Positions 7,681-16,309 of a stretch of 34,156 bases of DNA are shown piece by piece (the first letter of the stretch is position 1; each line of letters starts with the position of its first letter). The DNA is from Gemmatimonadota bacterium. GTDB taxonomy: Bacteria > Gemmatimonadota > Gemmatimonadetes > Longimicrobiales > Gaopeijiaceae. The position numbers and the translations under genes were made by a program. The notes beneath the pieces were generated by a model that made no database searches, was not told where the DNA came from, and saw only the letters and a program-made list of their open reading frames with translations. The stretch is taken from positions 112,635 to 146,790 of the forward strand of contig SHZR01000004.1 of the NCBI GenBank assembly GCA_009692205.1, written 5' to 3'.

Positions 7681-8208
7681 TCACGCCCTCAAGATCGAGA
7701 TGCGCGTCGGCCCCTCGAAGTCGTAGCGCTTCCCTTTGCGTGCCGCCTGGGCATCGATCGCGTGATCCTTGTCATGCTCCAGCACGAGCACGTCGGCGAA
7801 CGGGACCTCGAGCCAGCGCGTGACGACGCGGTCGAGCTTCGCCGAGCCGTACGGGGGGTCGACGAAGGCGATGTCGTAGGCACCCGCGTCCAGCCTCTCG
7901 ATCCACTGCACCGCATCCTTCTTGAAGACGCGGCACCGCCTCATCTCGCGCAGCGCGGCCACGTTGGCTTTGAGCGCGTGGAGGGCCGAGGATCCGTTCT
8001 CCACGAAGTCGACGTTGGACGCGCCGCGGGAGAGCGCTTCGAGCCCGAGCGCGCCCGAGCCGGCGAACAGATCGAGGACTCGCGCGCGGAAGAGATCCGT
8101 CTCGATGAGGGTGAGGCAGCGGTCGCGCACCGCCTCGGGGGTCGGCCGGACCTGGCCCCCCGGCGAGGTCAGGTGCCGCTCCGCGTGCTTGCCCTTGAGA
8201 ATGCGCAT
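7681..8208 (-). CDS. rsmD: 16S rRNA (guanine966-N2)-methyltransferase RsmD
   Basis: The 175-residue SAM-dependent enzyme methylates N2 of G966 in 16S rRNA in the cytoplasm. The signature of this family is clear: LDLFAGSGALGLEALSRGA at 45-63 binds SAM, and DPPY at 117-120 is the amino-methyltransferase catalytic motif. The N-terminus has the typical MRILKGKHAERHL followed by RPTPEAVRD. It is slightly shorter than the E. coli enzyme (198 residues). The start is ATG 8208. No coaD gene, its common partner, is adjacent here. Confidence 0.94.
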   Translation of the reverse strand: MRILKGKHAERHLTSPGGQVRPTPEAVRDRCLTLIETDLFRARVLDLFAGSGALGLEALSRGASNVDFVENGSSALHALKANVAALREMRRCRVFKKDAVQWIERLDAGAYDIAFVDPPYGSAKLDRVVTRWLEVPFADVLVLEHDKDHAIDAQAARKGKRYDFEGPTRISILRA

Positions 8209-8332
8209 TGTCCCACGTCGCCTAAGGGGATTCGCCCGACGGACCGGGCGCGTGTCGTCTGGTAAAGTACCGCATCTGGCCGCGTCGTTGGCCCGGGCAG
8301 TCGGTGTGGCTCAGGAACGGAGGGATCGAAGA

Positions 8333-8815
8333 ATGATCACAAAGATCACGATGAGACGATTCAGTGCCGTGGTGCTGATGGGTACGGCCGGGCTCGCGTG
8401 CCTGCTCGCGCCCGGCGTCGGAGCACAACAGCCGACGGATCCCATGCAGGGCATGCACGAGCGGATGCAGGCGATGCAGTCGATGATGACTGAAATGCAT
8501 CAGATGATGATGAGCATGCATGGCGACACGGCCGGCCAAGCCGGCCAGCCCGGGATGCATGGCATGGGCATGCAGGGCCAGGGGATGCAGGGACAGCAGG
8601 GCGCCGGGAGCATGACGGCAGGTGCGTGCTCGATGGCCGCCGGTTTCGGAGCGCTCCTCGGCGCGTGCCCGTCGAACCTGGCGCTGACGGAGGCGCAGAC
8701 GACGGCGCTCAACGCGATCTTCGAGCGCGCTCGCACAGAGGCCCTCGCGACCTTGACGCCTGAGCAGCATGCCCAGGTCCATAGCCAGATGGGCACCAGC
8801 CCGCAGCCCCACTGA
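8333..8815 (+). CDS. Exported Met/His-rich protein with a Spy/CpxP-like C-terminal motif
   Basis: The 160-residue protein starts at ATG 8333 with aacggaggg (about 8316-8324) upstream. Residues 1-32 form a signal peptide (MRRFSAVVLMGTAG...GVGAQQ). Residues 38-90 contain about 15 methionines and 4 histidines in repeats such as MQGMHERMQAMQSMMTEMHQ, then GMHGMGMQGQGMQG. The C-terminal half has LALTEAQTTALNAIFER and LATLTPEQHAQV, which resemble the LTxxQ motifs of Spy/CpxP periplasmic proteins. The Met/His composition is what periplasmic copper- or silver-binding proteins show, so metal binding is likely but not proven. A Cys pair (ACSM, GACPS) may form a disulphide. It is transcribed away from rsmD. 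Confidence 0.8.
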   Translation: MITKITMRRFSAVVLMGTAGLACLLAPGVGAQQPTDPMQGMHERMQAMQSMMTEMHQMMMSMHGDTAGQAGQPGMHGMGMQGQGMQGQQGAGSMTAGACSMAAGFGALLGACPSNLALTEAQTTALNAIFERARTEALATLTPEQHAQVHSQMGTSPQPH

Positions 8816-8843
8816 GTTGGCGGTCTAGCGGACGCACGACTAC

Positions 8844-8872
8844 TCTCCCGGCGACTCACGTTCGCCGGGAGA
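8844..8872 (+). promoter_or_regulatory. Perfect 11-bp hairpin covering the Shine-Dalgarno of the next gene
   Basis: TCTCCCGGCGA (8844-8854) and TCGCCGGGAGA (8862-8872) pair perfectly around a seven-base loop. The 3' arm holds the only purine-rich ribosome-site candidate (GGGAGA) for the ATG at 8880. Folded RNA would hide it. It may also act as a terminator for the Met-rich gene, but no T-run follows. Confidence 0.55.
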
Positions 8873-8879
8873 ATCCGCC

Positions 8880-9665
8880 ATGTCGATCCGCAGCCATTCG
8901 CGTAGCACGCCGGCGCTCCTCGCGCTCGGAGCCGCGCTCCTCCTGCCGGATGTCTCCCGGGCGCAGACGCTCGTCGAGTCGAGCCTCGAGGCGCGCTTCC
9001 AGCTCGACCTCGCGGTGCCGCCGGCCGCGATCGCGCGCATGGTACCCGCCGGATGGACAACGAACATCTCCGCGCAGGGGGCTGCCAAGGACGCGAACCT
9101 GCGCGTCATTTTCATCGAGCGGATGACGATCAACGACGGGGAGGGGCGTCCGGTCGGCGACGGATCGAATCTACTCGTCTACCTGACCGTCCCGGTCACC
9201 GACCCGACCGGCGCCAACGTGCAGCTCGTCATCGGTGGCATCACCGCGGATCCCGCGGACGCGCCCGGTCCGTTCGGCGTCTACCTGCCCGCGACCACGC
9301 ACACCCTCCACCGCATGACCACGACTGGTCCGGGGCCCATCGTCGAGGTCCAGGACTGGGTCTTCACCGCGGCGAGCGGCGAGCGTCTGGAGATGCATAT
9401 CTCGTTCGAGAGGGGCGTCGCCAACCGGGGTGCCGCGCGGGAGGTCCGATTCCACTCGGCGACGAACCCGAGCTCCTACGAGATCTCGAGGCAGCAGCAG
9501 GTGCTCGACATCCTCCGGAACGTCACCACCGACCCGCCGGACCGCGTGCGAAGCTTCTCGTTCACGGCCGGCGAGGGTAGTTACGCGGGTCTGTTCGACG
9601 GCACCGAGCGCGTGTTGAGCTGGGACAACATCGTCTGGCTCGACCGGGAAGTGTTCAGGCCGTAG
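8880..9665 (+). CDS. Exported protein of unknown function
   Basis: The 261-residue protein has a clear signal peptide (about 1-29: RSHSRSTPALLALGAALLL...SRAQ). The mature part begins LVESSLEARFQLDLAVPP, followed by PPAAIARMVPAGW, then beta-rich sequence to the C-terminus. The opening reminds me faintly of the acetoacetate-decarboxylase-like/DUF2071 fold, which begins with a phrase about a proline-rich loop and a GW; I do not rely on this. There are no catalytic motifs I can name. The start ATG 8880 lies eight bases after a strong hairpin. It is probably periplasmic. Confidence 0.75.
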   Translation: MSIRSHSRSTPALLALGAALLLPDVSRAQTLVESSLEARFQLDLAVPPAAIARMVPAGWTTNISAQGAAKDANLRVIFIERMTINDGEGRPVGDGSNLLVYLTVPVTDPTGANVQLVIGGITADPADAPGPFGVYLPATTHTLHRMTTTGPGPIVEVQDWVFTAASGERLEMHISFERGVANRGAAREVRFHSATNPSSYEISRQQQVLDILRNVTTDPPDRVRSFSFTAGEGSYAGLFDGTERVLSWDNIVWLDREVFRP

Positions 9666-9681
9666 CCGCCGACATCGGGGC

Positions 9682-10014
9682 TCAGGTCGCCGGCGTGTAG
9701 GCCTTGGCCAGCCTCTTCGCCTTCTTCAGCGAAGCCACCCACTGCTCCCCGGAGAGCAGCTTGGTGGTCTTCGAGGAGCGGATAGCCCCGCCAGCGCCCA
9801 CGGCCAGCGCGACAGCCGCCGCGGTCTCGTCGTCCGGGGCCTGGATAATCAGGCTGACGTCGTACTCGCCGAACGAGAACCCGCCCGCGATCAGCTTGCC
9901 GCCGGCTTTCTTGATGAGGGGTTTGGCCGCCACCTCGAGCCTGTCCTGCGGATCCTTGATCTGAGCGGCGAGCGACTCCGCTGTGTAGGAAAGCTGGTAA
10001 AGATAGAGGGCCAT
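9682..10014 (-). CDS. GYD domain-containing protein
   Basis: The 110-residue cytoplasmic protein starts at ATG 10014 with MALYLYQLSYTAES, the usual opening of the GYD family. GGKLIAGGFSFGEYDV (about 42-57) contains the family motif, here GEYD instead of GYD. The C-terminus carries several lysines (LKKAKRLAKAY). The function of the family is unknown. The frame is open upstream to 10083, but that extension is proline/arginine-rich and has no ribosome site, so I take the inner ATG. It is divergent from the metallo-beta-lactamase-fold gene at 10135. Confidence 0.85.
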   Translation of the reverse strand: MALYLYQLSYTAESLAAQIKDPQDRLEVAAKPLIKKAGGKLIAGGFSFGEYDVSLIIQAPDDETAAAVALAVGAGGAIRSSKTTKLLSGEQWVASLKKAKRLAKAYTPAT

Positions 10015-10134
10015 AGGGCTTCGCCTCGTGATGGGGGATGATCGGCCGCGGAGCATAGACCGCGTGCCGTCCCCCGGCGACAAGCCGGAGATGTCGACTT
10101 GCGCGCCGCTCGTCGGGAAGGGAGGATGATGCTC

Positions 10135-11238
10135 ATGATGTCGCTACCTCGATGCGCCGCGCTGCTCCTCCTCGTCTTCTGTCTCGCTCCGACGGGGATG
10201 CAGGCCCAGCAGTCGCTGGGCATCTACCTCATCGACGTCGAGGGCGGCGGCGCCACGCTGTTCGTCTCCCCCGCGGGTGAGACGCTGCTCGTCGACACGG
10301 GCAACGGCGGCCAGAACGCGACGCGCGACGCGGGGCGCATCCTGGACGCGATGCGAGACGCCGGCGTCGACCGCATCGATCACCTCGTCACGACGCACTG
10401 GCACGGGGATCACTGGGGCGCGACGCAGGAGCTCGCGAGCCGCGTGCCCATCGGACATTACATCGATCACGGGCCCACGGTGGAGCCGAACGCGGCAGCG
10501 GCCGTCGAGTTCCTGAACACGACCTACCCGAGGCTCTTCGGCGCCGCGCGCCGCACGGTGGTCGTGCCGGGAGATCGCATCGCGGTGGGCGGGCTCGACA
10601 TCACGGTACTCGCCTCCGCCAAGCGGGTGATCGACCGCGCAGCTCCCGGCGGCGGGGCACCCAACCCCTACTGCGCCGGGTTCGTACCGCAGGCGGAGGA
10701 CACCGGCGAGAACGCGCAGTCGGTAGGCATCGTCGTGAACTACGGCGAGTTCCGCCTGCTCCACCTCGGCGATCTGACGACGAACACCGAGCACGCGCTC
10801 ATGTGCCCCAACAACCCGATCGGGACGGTGGACCTCTGGGTCGTGTCGCACCACGGTCAGCCGATCTCGAACGACGCGGTCCTGGTGCACGCCATCGAAC
10901 CGCGCGTCGCGATCATGAACAACGGCACGCGGAAGGGTGGTCAGCCGGGCGCGATGCGCGTCATCCACTCGGCCCCCGGCCTCGAGGACCTCTGGCAGCT
11001 CCACTTCTCGCAGCTGAGCGGCCAGGAGTACACGGTGCCCGGGCTCTTCATCGCCAACGGTGTGGACGCGGCGGATTCCTCGATGCCCATCGCGCCGATT
11101 CCGGCTCCGACGGGACAGGGCGCGCCGCCCGCTCCCGCGCACAACGGCCAGGCCTACTGGATTCAGGTGTCGGCGCGTGCCGACGGCTCGTTCACGGTGA
11201 CCAACTCCCGCAACGGGTTCGCCAAAGAGTACCGGTAG
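10135..11238 (+). CDS. Exported metallo-beta-lactamase-fold hydrolase (ComEC-like)
   Basis: The 367-residue protein has a signal peptide (about 1-25: PRCAALLLLVFCLAPTGMQAQQ). The zinc motif HWHGDH is at 88-93, preceded by LLVDTGNGG (51-59). Later ligand regions are LLHLGDL and VSHHGQ, the pattern seen in the extracellular MBL domain of ComEC and in free-standing relatives. Four ATGs (10126, 10129, 10135, 10138) follow a strong ribosome site (gggagg, 10120-10125); 10135 has the best spacing. The C-terminus has a Pro/Ala-rich linker (IPAPTGQGAPPAPAH) and a short beta region. It is probably periplasmic or surface-located. The substrate is unknown, and no comE/comM genes are nearby. Confidence 0.87.
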   Translation: MMSLPRCAALLLLVFCLAPTGMQAQQSLGIYLIDVEGGGATLFVSPAGETLLVDTGNGGQNATRDAGRILDAMRDAGVDRIDHLVTTHWHGDHWGATQELASRVPIGHYIDHGPTVEPNAAAAVEFLNTTYPRLFGAARRTVVVPGDRIAVGGLDITVLASAKRVIDRAAPGGGAPNPYCAGFVPQAEDTGENAQSVGIVVNYGEFRLLHLGDLTTNTEHALMCPNNPIGTVDLWVVSHHGQPISNDAVLVHAIEPRVAIMNNGTRKGGQPGAMRVIHSAPGLEDLWQLHFSQLSGQEYTVPGLFIANGVDAADSSMPIAPIPAPTGQGAPPAPAHNGQAYWIQVSARADGSFTVTNSRNGFAKEYR

Positions 11239-11380
11239 GGCGGGCCCGCGGCCGTAGAGCGGCGGAGTCCAGGGCGCCTGCGGCTTGCCGGCCCCTTGAG
11301 CGCCCCTGCACATTCGGCTCGGAGTTGCACGCGACGCGGGTGCCCGGTGCTCGTGCCGCCTCGACGAGTCGAGGTCACCG

Positions 11381-12211
11381 ATGTCCGCAAAGCCCATCGG
11401 GCGCGTCTATCGCGCTCTGCTGATCTCTTGGCCGCTGCTCGCGCTCCCCGGCAGCCTCTTCGCACAGCCGGCTCCGGAGCCCGCGCGCTCGCGGACCAAC
11501 CTGGATGCGCTCGCGCGCGTGGAGATCCGCACGCATTCGCTGCCCGCCGCGCCGAGCGTCGAGATTCCCTACGGCGTGTACGTCCCGACTTTCTACGACG
11601 CCGCGCGGCCCACGCCTCTGGTCGTCGCGCTGCACGGCCTCGGCAGCGGCGAGATGTACATGATGGAATACGCCGAGCTGGCCGAGCTCGCCGAGCAGTA
11701 CGGCTTCCTGGTCGCCACGCCGATGGGCTACAACGAGCGTGGCTGGTACGGAAGCCGTGGCCCCGGCAACACCAGCCGAGAGGTCAATGCGCTCCCCACC
11801 AACCTGGGCGAGCTGAGCGAGCAGGACGTCATGGCCGTGCTCGCCATCATGAAACGTGACTTCAACGTGGACCCCGATCGCACGTACCTGATCGGGCAGT
11901 CGATGGGCGGTGGCGGCACGTGGCACCTCGGCATCAAGTATCCCGGGATCTGGGCCGCGATCGCGCCGATGGCGCCCGCGATCTACTCGAGCCCGGACCC
12001 GGTCGTCGCCGCGCGCGACCTACCGGTCATGGTCATCCACGGCGACGCCGACGAGTCGGTCGATGTCGAAGGGACACGCCGCTGGGTGGCCAAGATGGCC
12101 GAGCTCGGGATGGACTACCGGTACATCGAGGTCCGCGGTGGAACGCACTTCAGCGCGGGCAGGGACAACATCGACGACGTGTTCGCCTTCCTGAACGGGT
12201 ACCGCAGGTAG
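11381..12211 (+). CDS. Exported esterase, alpha/beta hydrolase (PHB-depolymerase/feruloyl-esterase-like)
   Basis: The 276-residue protein has a signal peptide (about 1-29, ending SLFAQ). The serine hydrolase triad is visible: the nucleophile Ser174 in GQSMGGGG, an acid in HGDADESV (Asp222 or Asp224) and His256 in GGTHF. The oxyanion region is VALHGLGSG (82-90). The layout matches secreted polyhydroxybutyrate-depolymerase-like or feruloyl-esterase-like proteins. The start is ATG 11381. Its substrate cannot be read from the sequence. It follows the MBL-fold gene on the same strand after 142 bases with no obvious gene, so co-transcription is possible but not shown. Confidence 0.88.
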   Translation: MSAKPIGRVYRALLISWPLLALPGSLFAQPAPEPARSRTNLDALARVEIRTHSLPAAPSVEIPYGVYVPTFYDAARPTPLVVALHGLGSGEMYMMEYAELAELAEQYGFLVATPMGYNERGWYGSRGPGNTSREVNALPTNLGELSEQDVMAVLAIMKRDFNVDPDRTYLIGQSMGGGGTWHLGIKYPGIWAAIAPMAPAIYSSPDPVVAARDLPVMVIHGDADESVDVEGTRRWVAKMAELGMDYRYIEVRGGTHFSAGRDNIDDVFAFLNGYRR

Positions 12212-12295
12212 CGACGGCGAGCGCTACCTTCGCCCTGCGCTTCGGAGGCGCACCTCGTAGTTTTCCGGCCGATCACCCCACGGAGACCTCTCTTC

Positions 12296-12844
12296 TTGGA
12301 ACGTCAAGCGCTCGTCGTCTCGGGCCCACCGCACGGCAAGGTGGGCCACCAGGCTGTGGCCGACGTTCTAGGACTCGAGCTGTCGGACGCGAGCCTGAAG
12401 ATCGGCTTCGCGGCGCCCGAGGTGCTCAGAGCGTCCGACCCGGCTCGCGCGGCTCCATTCGCTCACCTGGTGCGCGAGGCCGGCCTGAGCGTGGCCGTGA
12501 TCGATGGGGCGGATCTCGCGCGCGTGCCGTGGCCCGCTCCGCTCTCCTCGTTCACGTTTGGCCGCGAGGGCATTGTCGGTGAGGCGCTCGGCACCGGGGT
12601 GATCGTCCGGTACGACGAGCCCGTCGTGGCCGTGTACTGCAAGCCGCCGGCGAACTACACGCGGCCAGCGACGCCACCGCTGGGGTCGGAACCCGGGGGC
12701 CTGGCCATCGCCGAAGCGATCGACGGAATGTGCATCCTCGACTTGCACTTCGAGAGCCGCGGCTCGCTCGCTCGCGTCTCGATCGTCCAGGACGTCACGG
12801 ACTTCACCGCTCTCGGAGAGCTACGCCGTGCCACGCCTGAGTAG
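12296..12844 (+). CDS. Unknown protein, N-terminal part of a frame interrupted by an amber codon
   Basis: The frame begins at TTG 12296, with cggaga upstream at about 12281-12286, and gives 182 residues before TAG at 12842-12844. There is no signal peptide, membrane segment or cofactor motif that I can name. Segments such as PPHGKVGHQAVAD (about 11-23), GLSVAVIDGADLARVPWP, and VVAVYCKPPANY look like a well-folded cytoplasmic domain. The downstream sequence, in the same frame and only three bases after the stop, continues with good codon use to 13105, so this is probably the front of a longer protein. Function unknown. Confidence 0.62.
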   Translation: MERQALVVSGPPHGKVGHQAVADVLGLELSDASLKIGFAAPEVLRASDPARAAPFAHLVREAGLSVAVIDGADLARVPWPAPLSSFTFGREGIVGEALGTGVIVRYDEPVVAVYCKPPANYTRPATPPLGSEPGGLAIAEAIDGMCILDLHFESRGSLARVSIVQDVTDFTALGELRRATPE

Positions 12845-12847
12845 CAC

Positions 12848-13105
12848 ATGGCGGCCGTGCTGAACGAGTGCCGCCGTCGTTTCGCCCACATTCATGCCGA
12901 TTCGCGCCTCGATGGCGTGCGTCCGCGCCGACGCTTCGTGGCGGGCGAGGCCGGCTTCAACATGGATCTCCGCAGGCACTATTCGTTCGGCACGCTGCTC
13001 CTGCGGCACGCGCTCGCGTCGATCTCGGCGGATCTCAAAGATCTTCCGCACTACGAGTACGGGTCGCGTATAGGGTGCGCCATGGGTCGGTCGGTGTCGT
13101 CCTAG
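12848..13105 (+). pseudogene. Downstream part of the amber-split gene, unknown function
   Basis: This stretch is in the same frame as the gene at 12296 and starts right after its TAG. It reads MAAVLNECRRRFAHIH, later RRRFVAGEAGFNMDLRR and SFGTLLLRHALASI, and ends at TAG 13103-13105. Third codon positions are mostly G or C, as in real genes here. A change of CAG (Gln) to TAG would explain the break. It might also be translated by itself from ATG 12848 as an 85-residue protein. From 13106 to 13231 I see no gene, only the leader of the next gene. Confidence 0.5.
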
Positions 13106-13231
13106 CAGGACACCCCGCCGCCCGACATCACGCTGCACCCGCCGTTCGGATCCACAGGACAAGCTGGCATCCTCCCCCGCGACTTCCACAGATTCGTCGT
13201 GAATCACGTGGCCGACCCAAGGGGAGGATCC

Positions 13232-13786
13232 ATGCTGCGCCGAGCGTCCATAGTGGTCTCCTTCGCCGTGCTCCTGTGTGCCTCCCACGCTCATGCCCAG
13301 ACGGCCCAGCGTTGGTCGATCCAGCTCTCCGCGCTCGGGGTCGAGCTCACCAGCGTGACCAACGACAAGCTCCGCTTCGGCGGGGGCATCGAGTTCCAGG
13401 GGCGCTACAACCCCAGCGCGCTCTCGATCGGCTTCGGATTCCAATCGACGAGGCATGCGCTCGAGAACCAGCTCCTCGCGCGGAACGTGACGGTCACGTA
13501 CACGGGCGGTTTCGTCGAGCCGCGGCTCATCCTCGGATCGATCGGCGACTTCGCGGCGCTCTACGGTTCGGTGCGCTTCATGAGCCTCAGCGCCAAGTTC
13601 GACGTGGCGGGCGTCGAGACGAAGGTCGACGGAGCGGCGATCAGCGGAGGCGGAGGCCTCCTCATCCGCCTCACGTCACGCCTCAATGCGGAGGTCGGTG
13701 CGACCGCGGGTAAGGAGTACTACAACCGCGACGCGGGCAACGGGACCACGATCGTCACGCGGCTCGGGTTGGCGTACGGGCTCTAG
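13232..13786 (+). CDS. Small outer-membrane beta-barrel-like protein
   Basis: The 184-residue protein starts at ATG 13232 with a strong ribosome site (aaggggagg, 13219-13227); a GTG at 13199 is open in frame but lacks such a site. The signal peptide is about 1-23 (LRRASIVVSFAVLLCASHAHAQ). The mature part alternates polar and hydrophobic residues in strands separated by Gly and Asn turns (FGGGIEFQGRYNP, SIGFGFQS, VTVTYTGGF, LYGSVRFMSL), and ends with VTRLGLAYGL. This fits a short 8-strand outer-membrane barrel. The role is unknown. It converges with the DUF5916 gene, leaving 12 bases between the stops. Confidence 0.78.
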   Translation: MLRRASIVVSFAVLLCASHAHAQTAQRWSIQLSALGVELTSVTNDKLRFGGGIEFQGRYNPSALSIGFGFQSTRHALENQLLARNVTVTYTGGFVEPRLILGSIGDFAALYGSVRFMSLSAKFDVAGVETKVDGAAISGGGGLLIRLTSRLNAEVGATAGKEYYNRDAGNGTTIVTRLGLAYGL

Positions 13787-13798
13787 CGAGTCCGCCGC

Positions 13799-16180
13799 TC
13801 AGAACCGCAGCAGCCGGGTCGCCTTGATGACGAGCGATCGGCCCGCGAGCTCGGACCAACGGTCGAGCACGTCGGTGTCGCGCCGTTCCGTGTAGACGAC
13901 GAAGACCTCGCTGCCCGGCGCCCACTCCCACCGCAGACGGACGTTCGTGCCGAATGTGTCGGAGGCAGTGTTGTACTGGACGAGCCCACTCACGAAGGCA
14001 CGCGGGCTCGGGCTGTAGGTGACGCGCGCGCGGGCCACGTGCTGATCGAACTGCCCGTCGTACTGTTGGAGATCGGGCAAGTCGACCCAGTTCAGCTCGA
14101 TGCTCGGCTCGAGCGAGAGCTGCGGCAGGATCTCGACGCGGCCCTGCGTGATGCCGAGCGAAGTCACGTTGCCAGAGTAGAAGCTCCCCCTCGTCACCGC
14201 GACGCTGCCCGAGAGCCGGCGGTGCGGCCCGAAGTAGTACGTCGCGTCGGCGTCCTTGAACGAGTAGGCGCCCGCGGGGATCAGCGCGCCCGAGATGTTC
14301 GTGTCCTCCGAGAGGCGCTCGTAGGCGTCCGTCGCGTTCAGCGTCAGCCAGTCGCCGTTCTCGAACTCGAACTCGATGCGCCCTCCCCGGTTTCGGGTCT
14401 CCACGTAGCCGCGGCGCTCGTTCTCCACGTAGCTGATGAGGGGCGCGAAGGACACTCGACGGATCGCCGGAACGGCCGGTACCCGGGGGCTGAAGCGGGC
14501 GAACAGGTTGGTCTCGCGGAAGTCGGTCCGGCGGAGGAAGCCGACCTCCGGGCTGAAGTTGTTCTCCACGACGACGTGGTCGATGGAGCTGCTCCACGTG
14601 TCGCCTCGCCACCCGACGCGCACGCGGTAGCTCTGGTCGTTGCCCGCGAGCCCGTCGGTCCGGCTCTTCGCCCAGAAGCCGAAGATCTGGAGGTTTTCCA
14701 GGAACGCGAAGTTGGCGTCCGCGCCGTACATCTGGTTCGAGCCCGCGAGCCCCCACCTCGGCGAAGCGATCGAGCGCGAGCGGTCCTCGAAGAGCATGCC
14801 GACACTGCTCCTGGAGAACACGTCGCGACGTAGCCGCAGCACGGTGAACGTCGTGGGCTCCGCCCCGATCGTCTGCTCGTCGTCCGTGCGGATGGCTACC
14901 GCGCCGACATCGAACGCGCCGAGCTTGCCGGTGATGCGCCCTCCGCCGAGGATCGGTACGGGCGTACCGCTCTGGAGCCCGACCCTCCGGCTGTAGAAGA
15001 GCGCCGGCGCGTTCGCACTGCGGCCGCCGCGCGAGCGGCCCGAACTACTGACGTTGGCGCTACCAGGTGGGCCGCCTCCCCCGGCGCTCGTCGGCCCGCG
15101 GCCGCCGTTGCCGAACTCGAAGATCCCCTGGCCCTCGAGGAAGAACTCGCGCTTCTCCGGGAAGAACAGGCCGAAGCGGCTGAGGTTCGCCTGCTGCTCG
15201 TCCACCTCCACCTGCGCGAAGTCGGTGTTGTAGGTGAGGTCGGACGTGAGGTTCTCGGTGATGCCCCACTTCACGTCGAGCCCGGCGTCAGCCCAGCCGT
15301 CGTTCTCGATCTGCGGCGTGGCGGCGAGCTCCGTGCGGAGTCCCGAGATCCCATAGGGCTTCACATCGAGCTTCAAGTTCGTGGGCGGTGGCGGCTGGAT
15401 CCCCTCGAGGGTGGCGTACATCGACACGCGCATCGAGCCACGCGTCCCGTTTCCGGCGACCGAGACGGGGAGCGACGTCAGGTGGCTCCACTCGTTCTTG
15501 CGGATGATCGAGCGCCGCATCTGGACGCCCCACACCTGGTCCTGTCCCGCGCGGTAGCGGAGCGAGCGGAACGGGATCGCCATCTCGACGGTCCATCCCC
15601 CGTCGAAGCGCCCCGTGCGGATCTCCGCGATCGGATTCCAGTCGAAGTTCGCGTCTTCTTCGTTCGTGATCTGGAGATCCGCGAAGCCGCCGAGCGGGTT
15701 CACGAAGAACCCGACGCCGTTGCGTCGATCGAGGTAGGTGTCGAAGAAGACGCCGAACTGGTCATTCAGCTCGAGGGCCGGTGAGTCGCGCCGCATCTCG
15801 TTCGCCACCCAGTCGCCTTCCGGCGCGCGGTCGAACACCCGGGCGGAGACGTAGACGTTTGCATCATCGAAGGCGACCCAGGCCTCGGTGCGCTCCGACG
15901 GATCACCGCCCTCCACCGGAAGGGCCTGCACGAAGTCCGAGATCGGGGGGGTGTTCGCATAGAGAGCGTCGTCGAGCACGCCATCGATGCGGATCGGCTC
16001 GGCGACGCGCACCGCGCGGACGGTCGCGGCGCCGGCGGCGTCGCGGGTCATTCCCCCGGACGCGCCAGAAGCCGAGCCCCCAGCCTGCGCCTGCGCGCCG
16101 GCGGCCGTCGCGAGCACGGCCGAGCCCACGAGCACGGCCGTCGCCAGCGTCGGGGCTCGGAAGCGGGGGCGAAGACTCAT
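13799..16180 (-). CDS. CBM9-like/DUF5916 outer-membrane protein, copy 1
   Basis: The 793-residue protein starts at ATG 16180 with a signal peptide (about 1-32: TLATAVLVGSAVLATAAGAQAQ). After a Gly/Ser-rich linker, a carbohydrate-binding family 9-like domain spans about 55-270 (IRIDGVLDDALYAN, AWVAFDDANVYV, WTVEMAIPFRSLRY). The rest is DUF5916: FFPEKREFFLEGQGIFEF is a typical phrase, and the C-terminal half is beta-rich and ends in Phe (RLLRF), as outer-membrane barrels do. A low-complexity Gly/Pro/Ser/Arg loop is at about 355-390. Members are often found beside transport or degradation genes, but the ligand is unknown. It is transcribed away from the exported protein gene at 16310, sharing a 129-base intergenic region. 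Confidence 0.88.
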   Translation of the reverse strand: MSLRPRFRAPTLATAVLVGSAVLATAAGAQAQAGGSASGASGGMTRDAAGAATVRAVRVAEPIRIDGVLDDALYANTPPISDFVQALPVEGGDPSERTEAWVAFDDANVYVSARVFDRAPEGDWVANEMRRDSPALELNDQFGVFFDTYLDRRNGVGFFVNPLGGFADLQITNEEDANFDWNPIAEIRTGRFDGGWTVEMAIPFRSLRYRAGQDQVWGVQMRRSIIRKNEWSHLTSLPVSVAGNGTRGSMRVSMYATLEGIQPPPPTNLKLDVKPYGISGLRTELAATPQIENDGWADAGLDVKWGITENLTSDLTYNTDFAQVEVDEQQANLSRFGLFFPEKREFFLEGQGIFEFGNGGRGPTSAGGGGPPGSANVSSSGRSRGGRSANAPALFYSRRVGLQSGTPVPILGGGRITGKLGAFDVGAVAIRTDDEQTIGAEPTTFTVLRLRRDVFSRSSVGMLFEDRSRSIASPRWGLAGSNQMYGADANFAFLENLQIFGFWAKSRTDGLAGNDQSYRVRVGWRGDTWSSSIDHVVVENNFSPEVGFLRRTDFRETNLFARFSPRVPAVPAIRRVSFAPLISYVENERRGYVETRNRGGRIEFEFENGDWLTLNATDAYERLSEDTNISGALIPAGAYSFKDADATYYFGPHRRLSGSVAVTRGSFYSGNVTSLGITQGRVEILPQLSLEPSIELNWVDLPDLQQYDGQFDQHVARARVTYSPSPRAFVSGLVQYNTASDTFGTNVRLRWEWAPGSEVFVVYTERRDTDVLDRWSELAGRSLVIKATRLLRF

Positions 16181-16309
16181 GGGGCTCGGGGCTTGGGCCG
16201 GACCAGCGGATGGGGCGGGGAAGATGGTTCCGAGGGCCCGGGGGGATCAACCGGCCAAAGCGCGTGGCGGCTGGCTGGTCGTCCGGCCGTTCCCGCGTAC
16301 CTTCCACCG

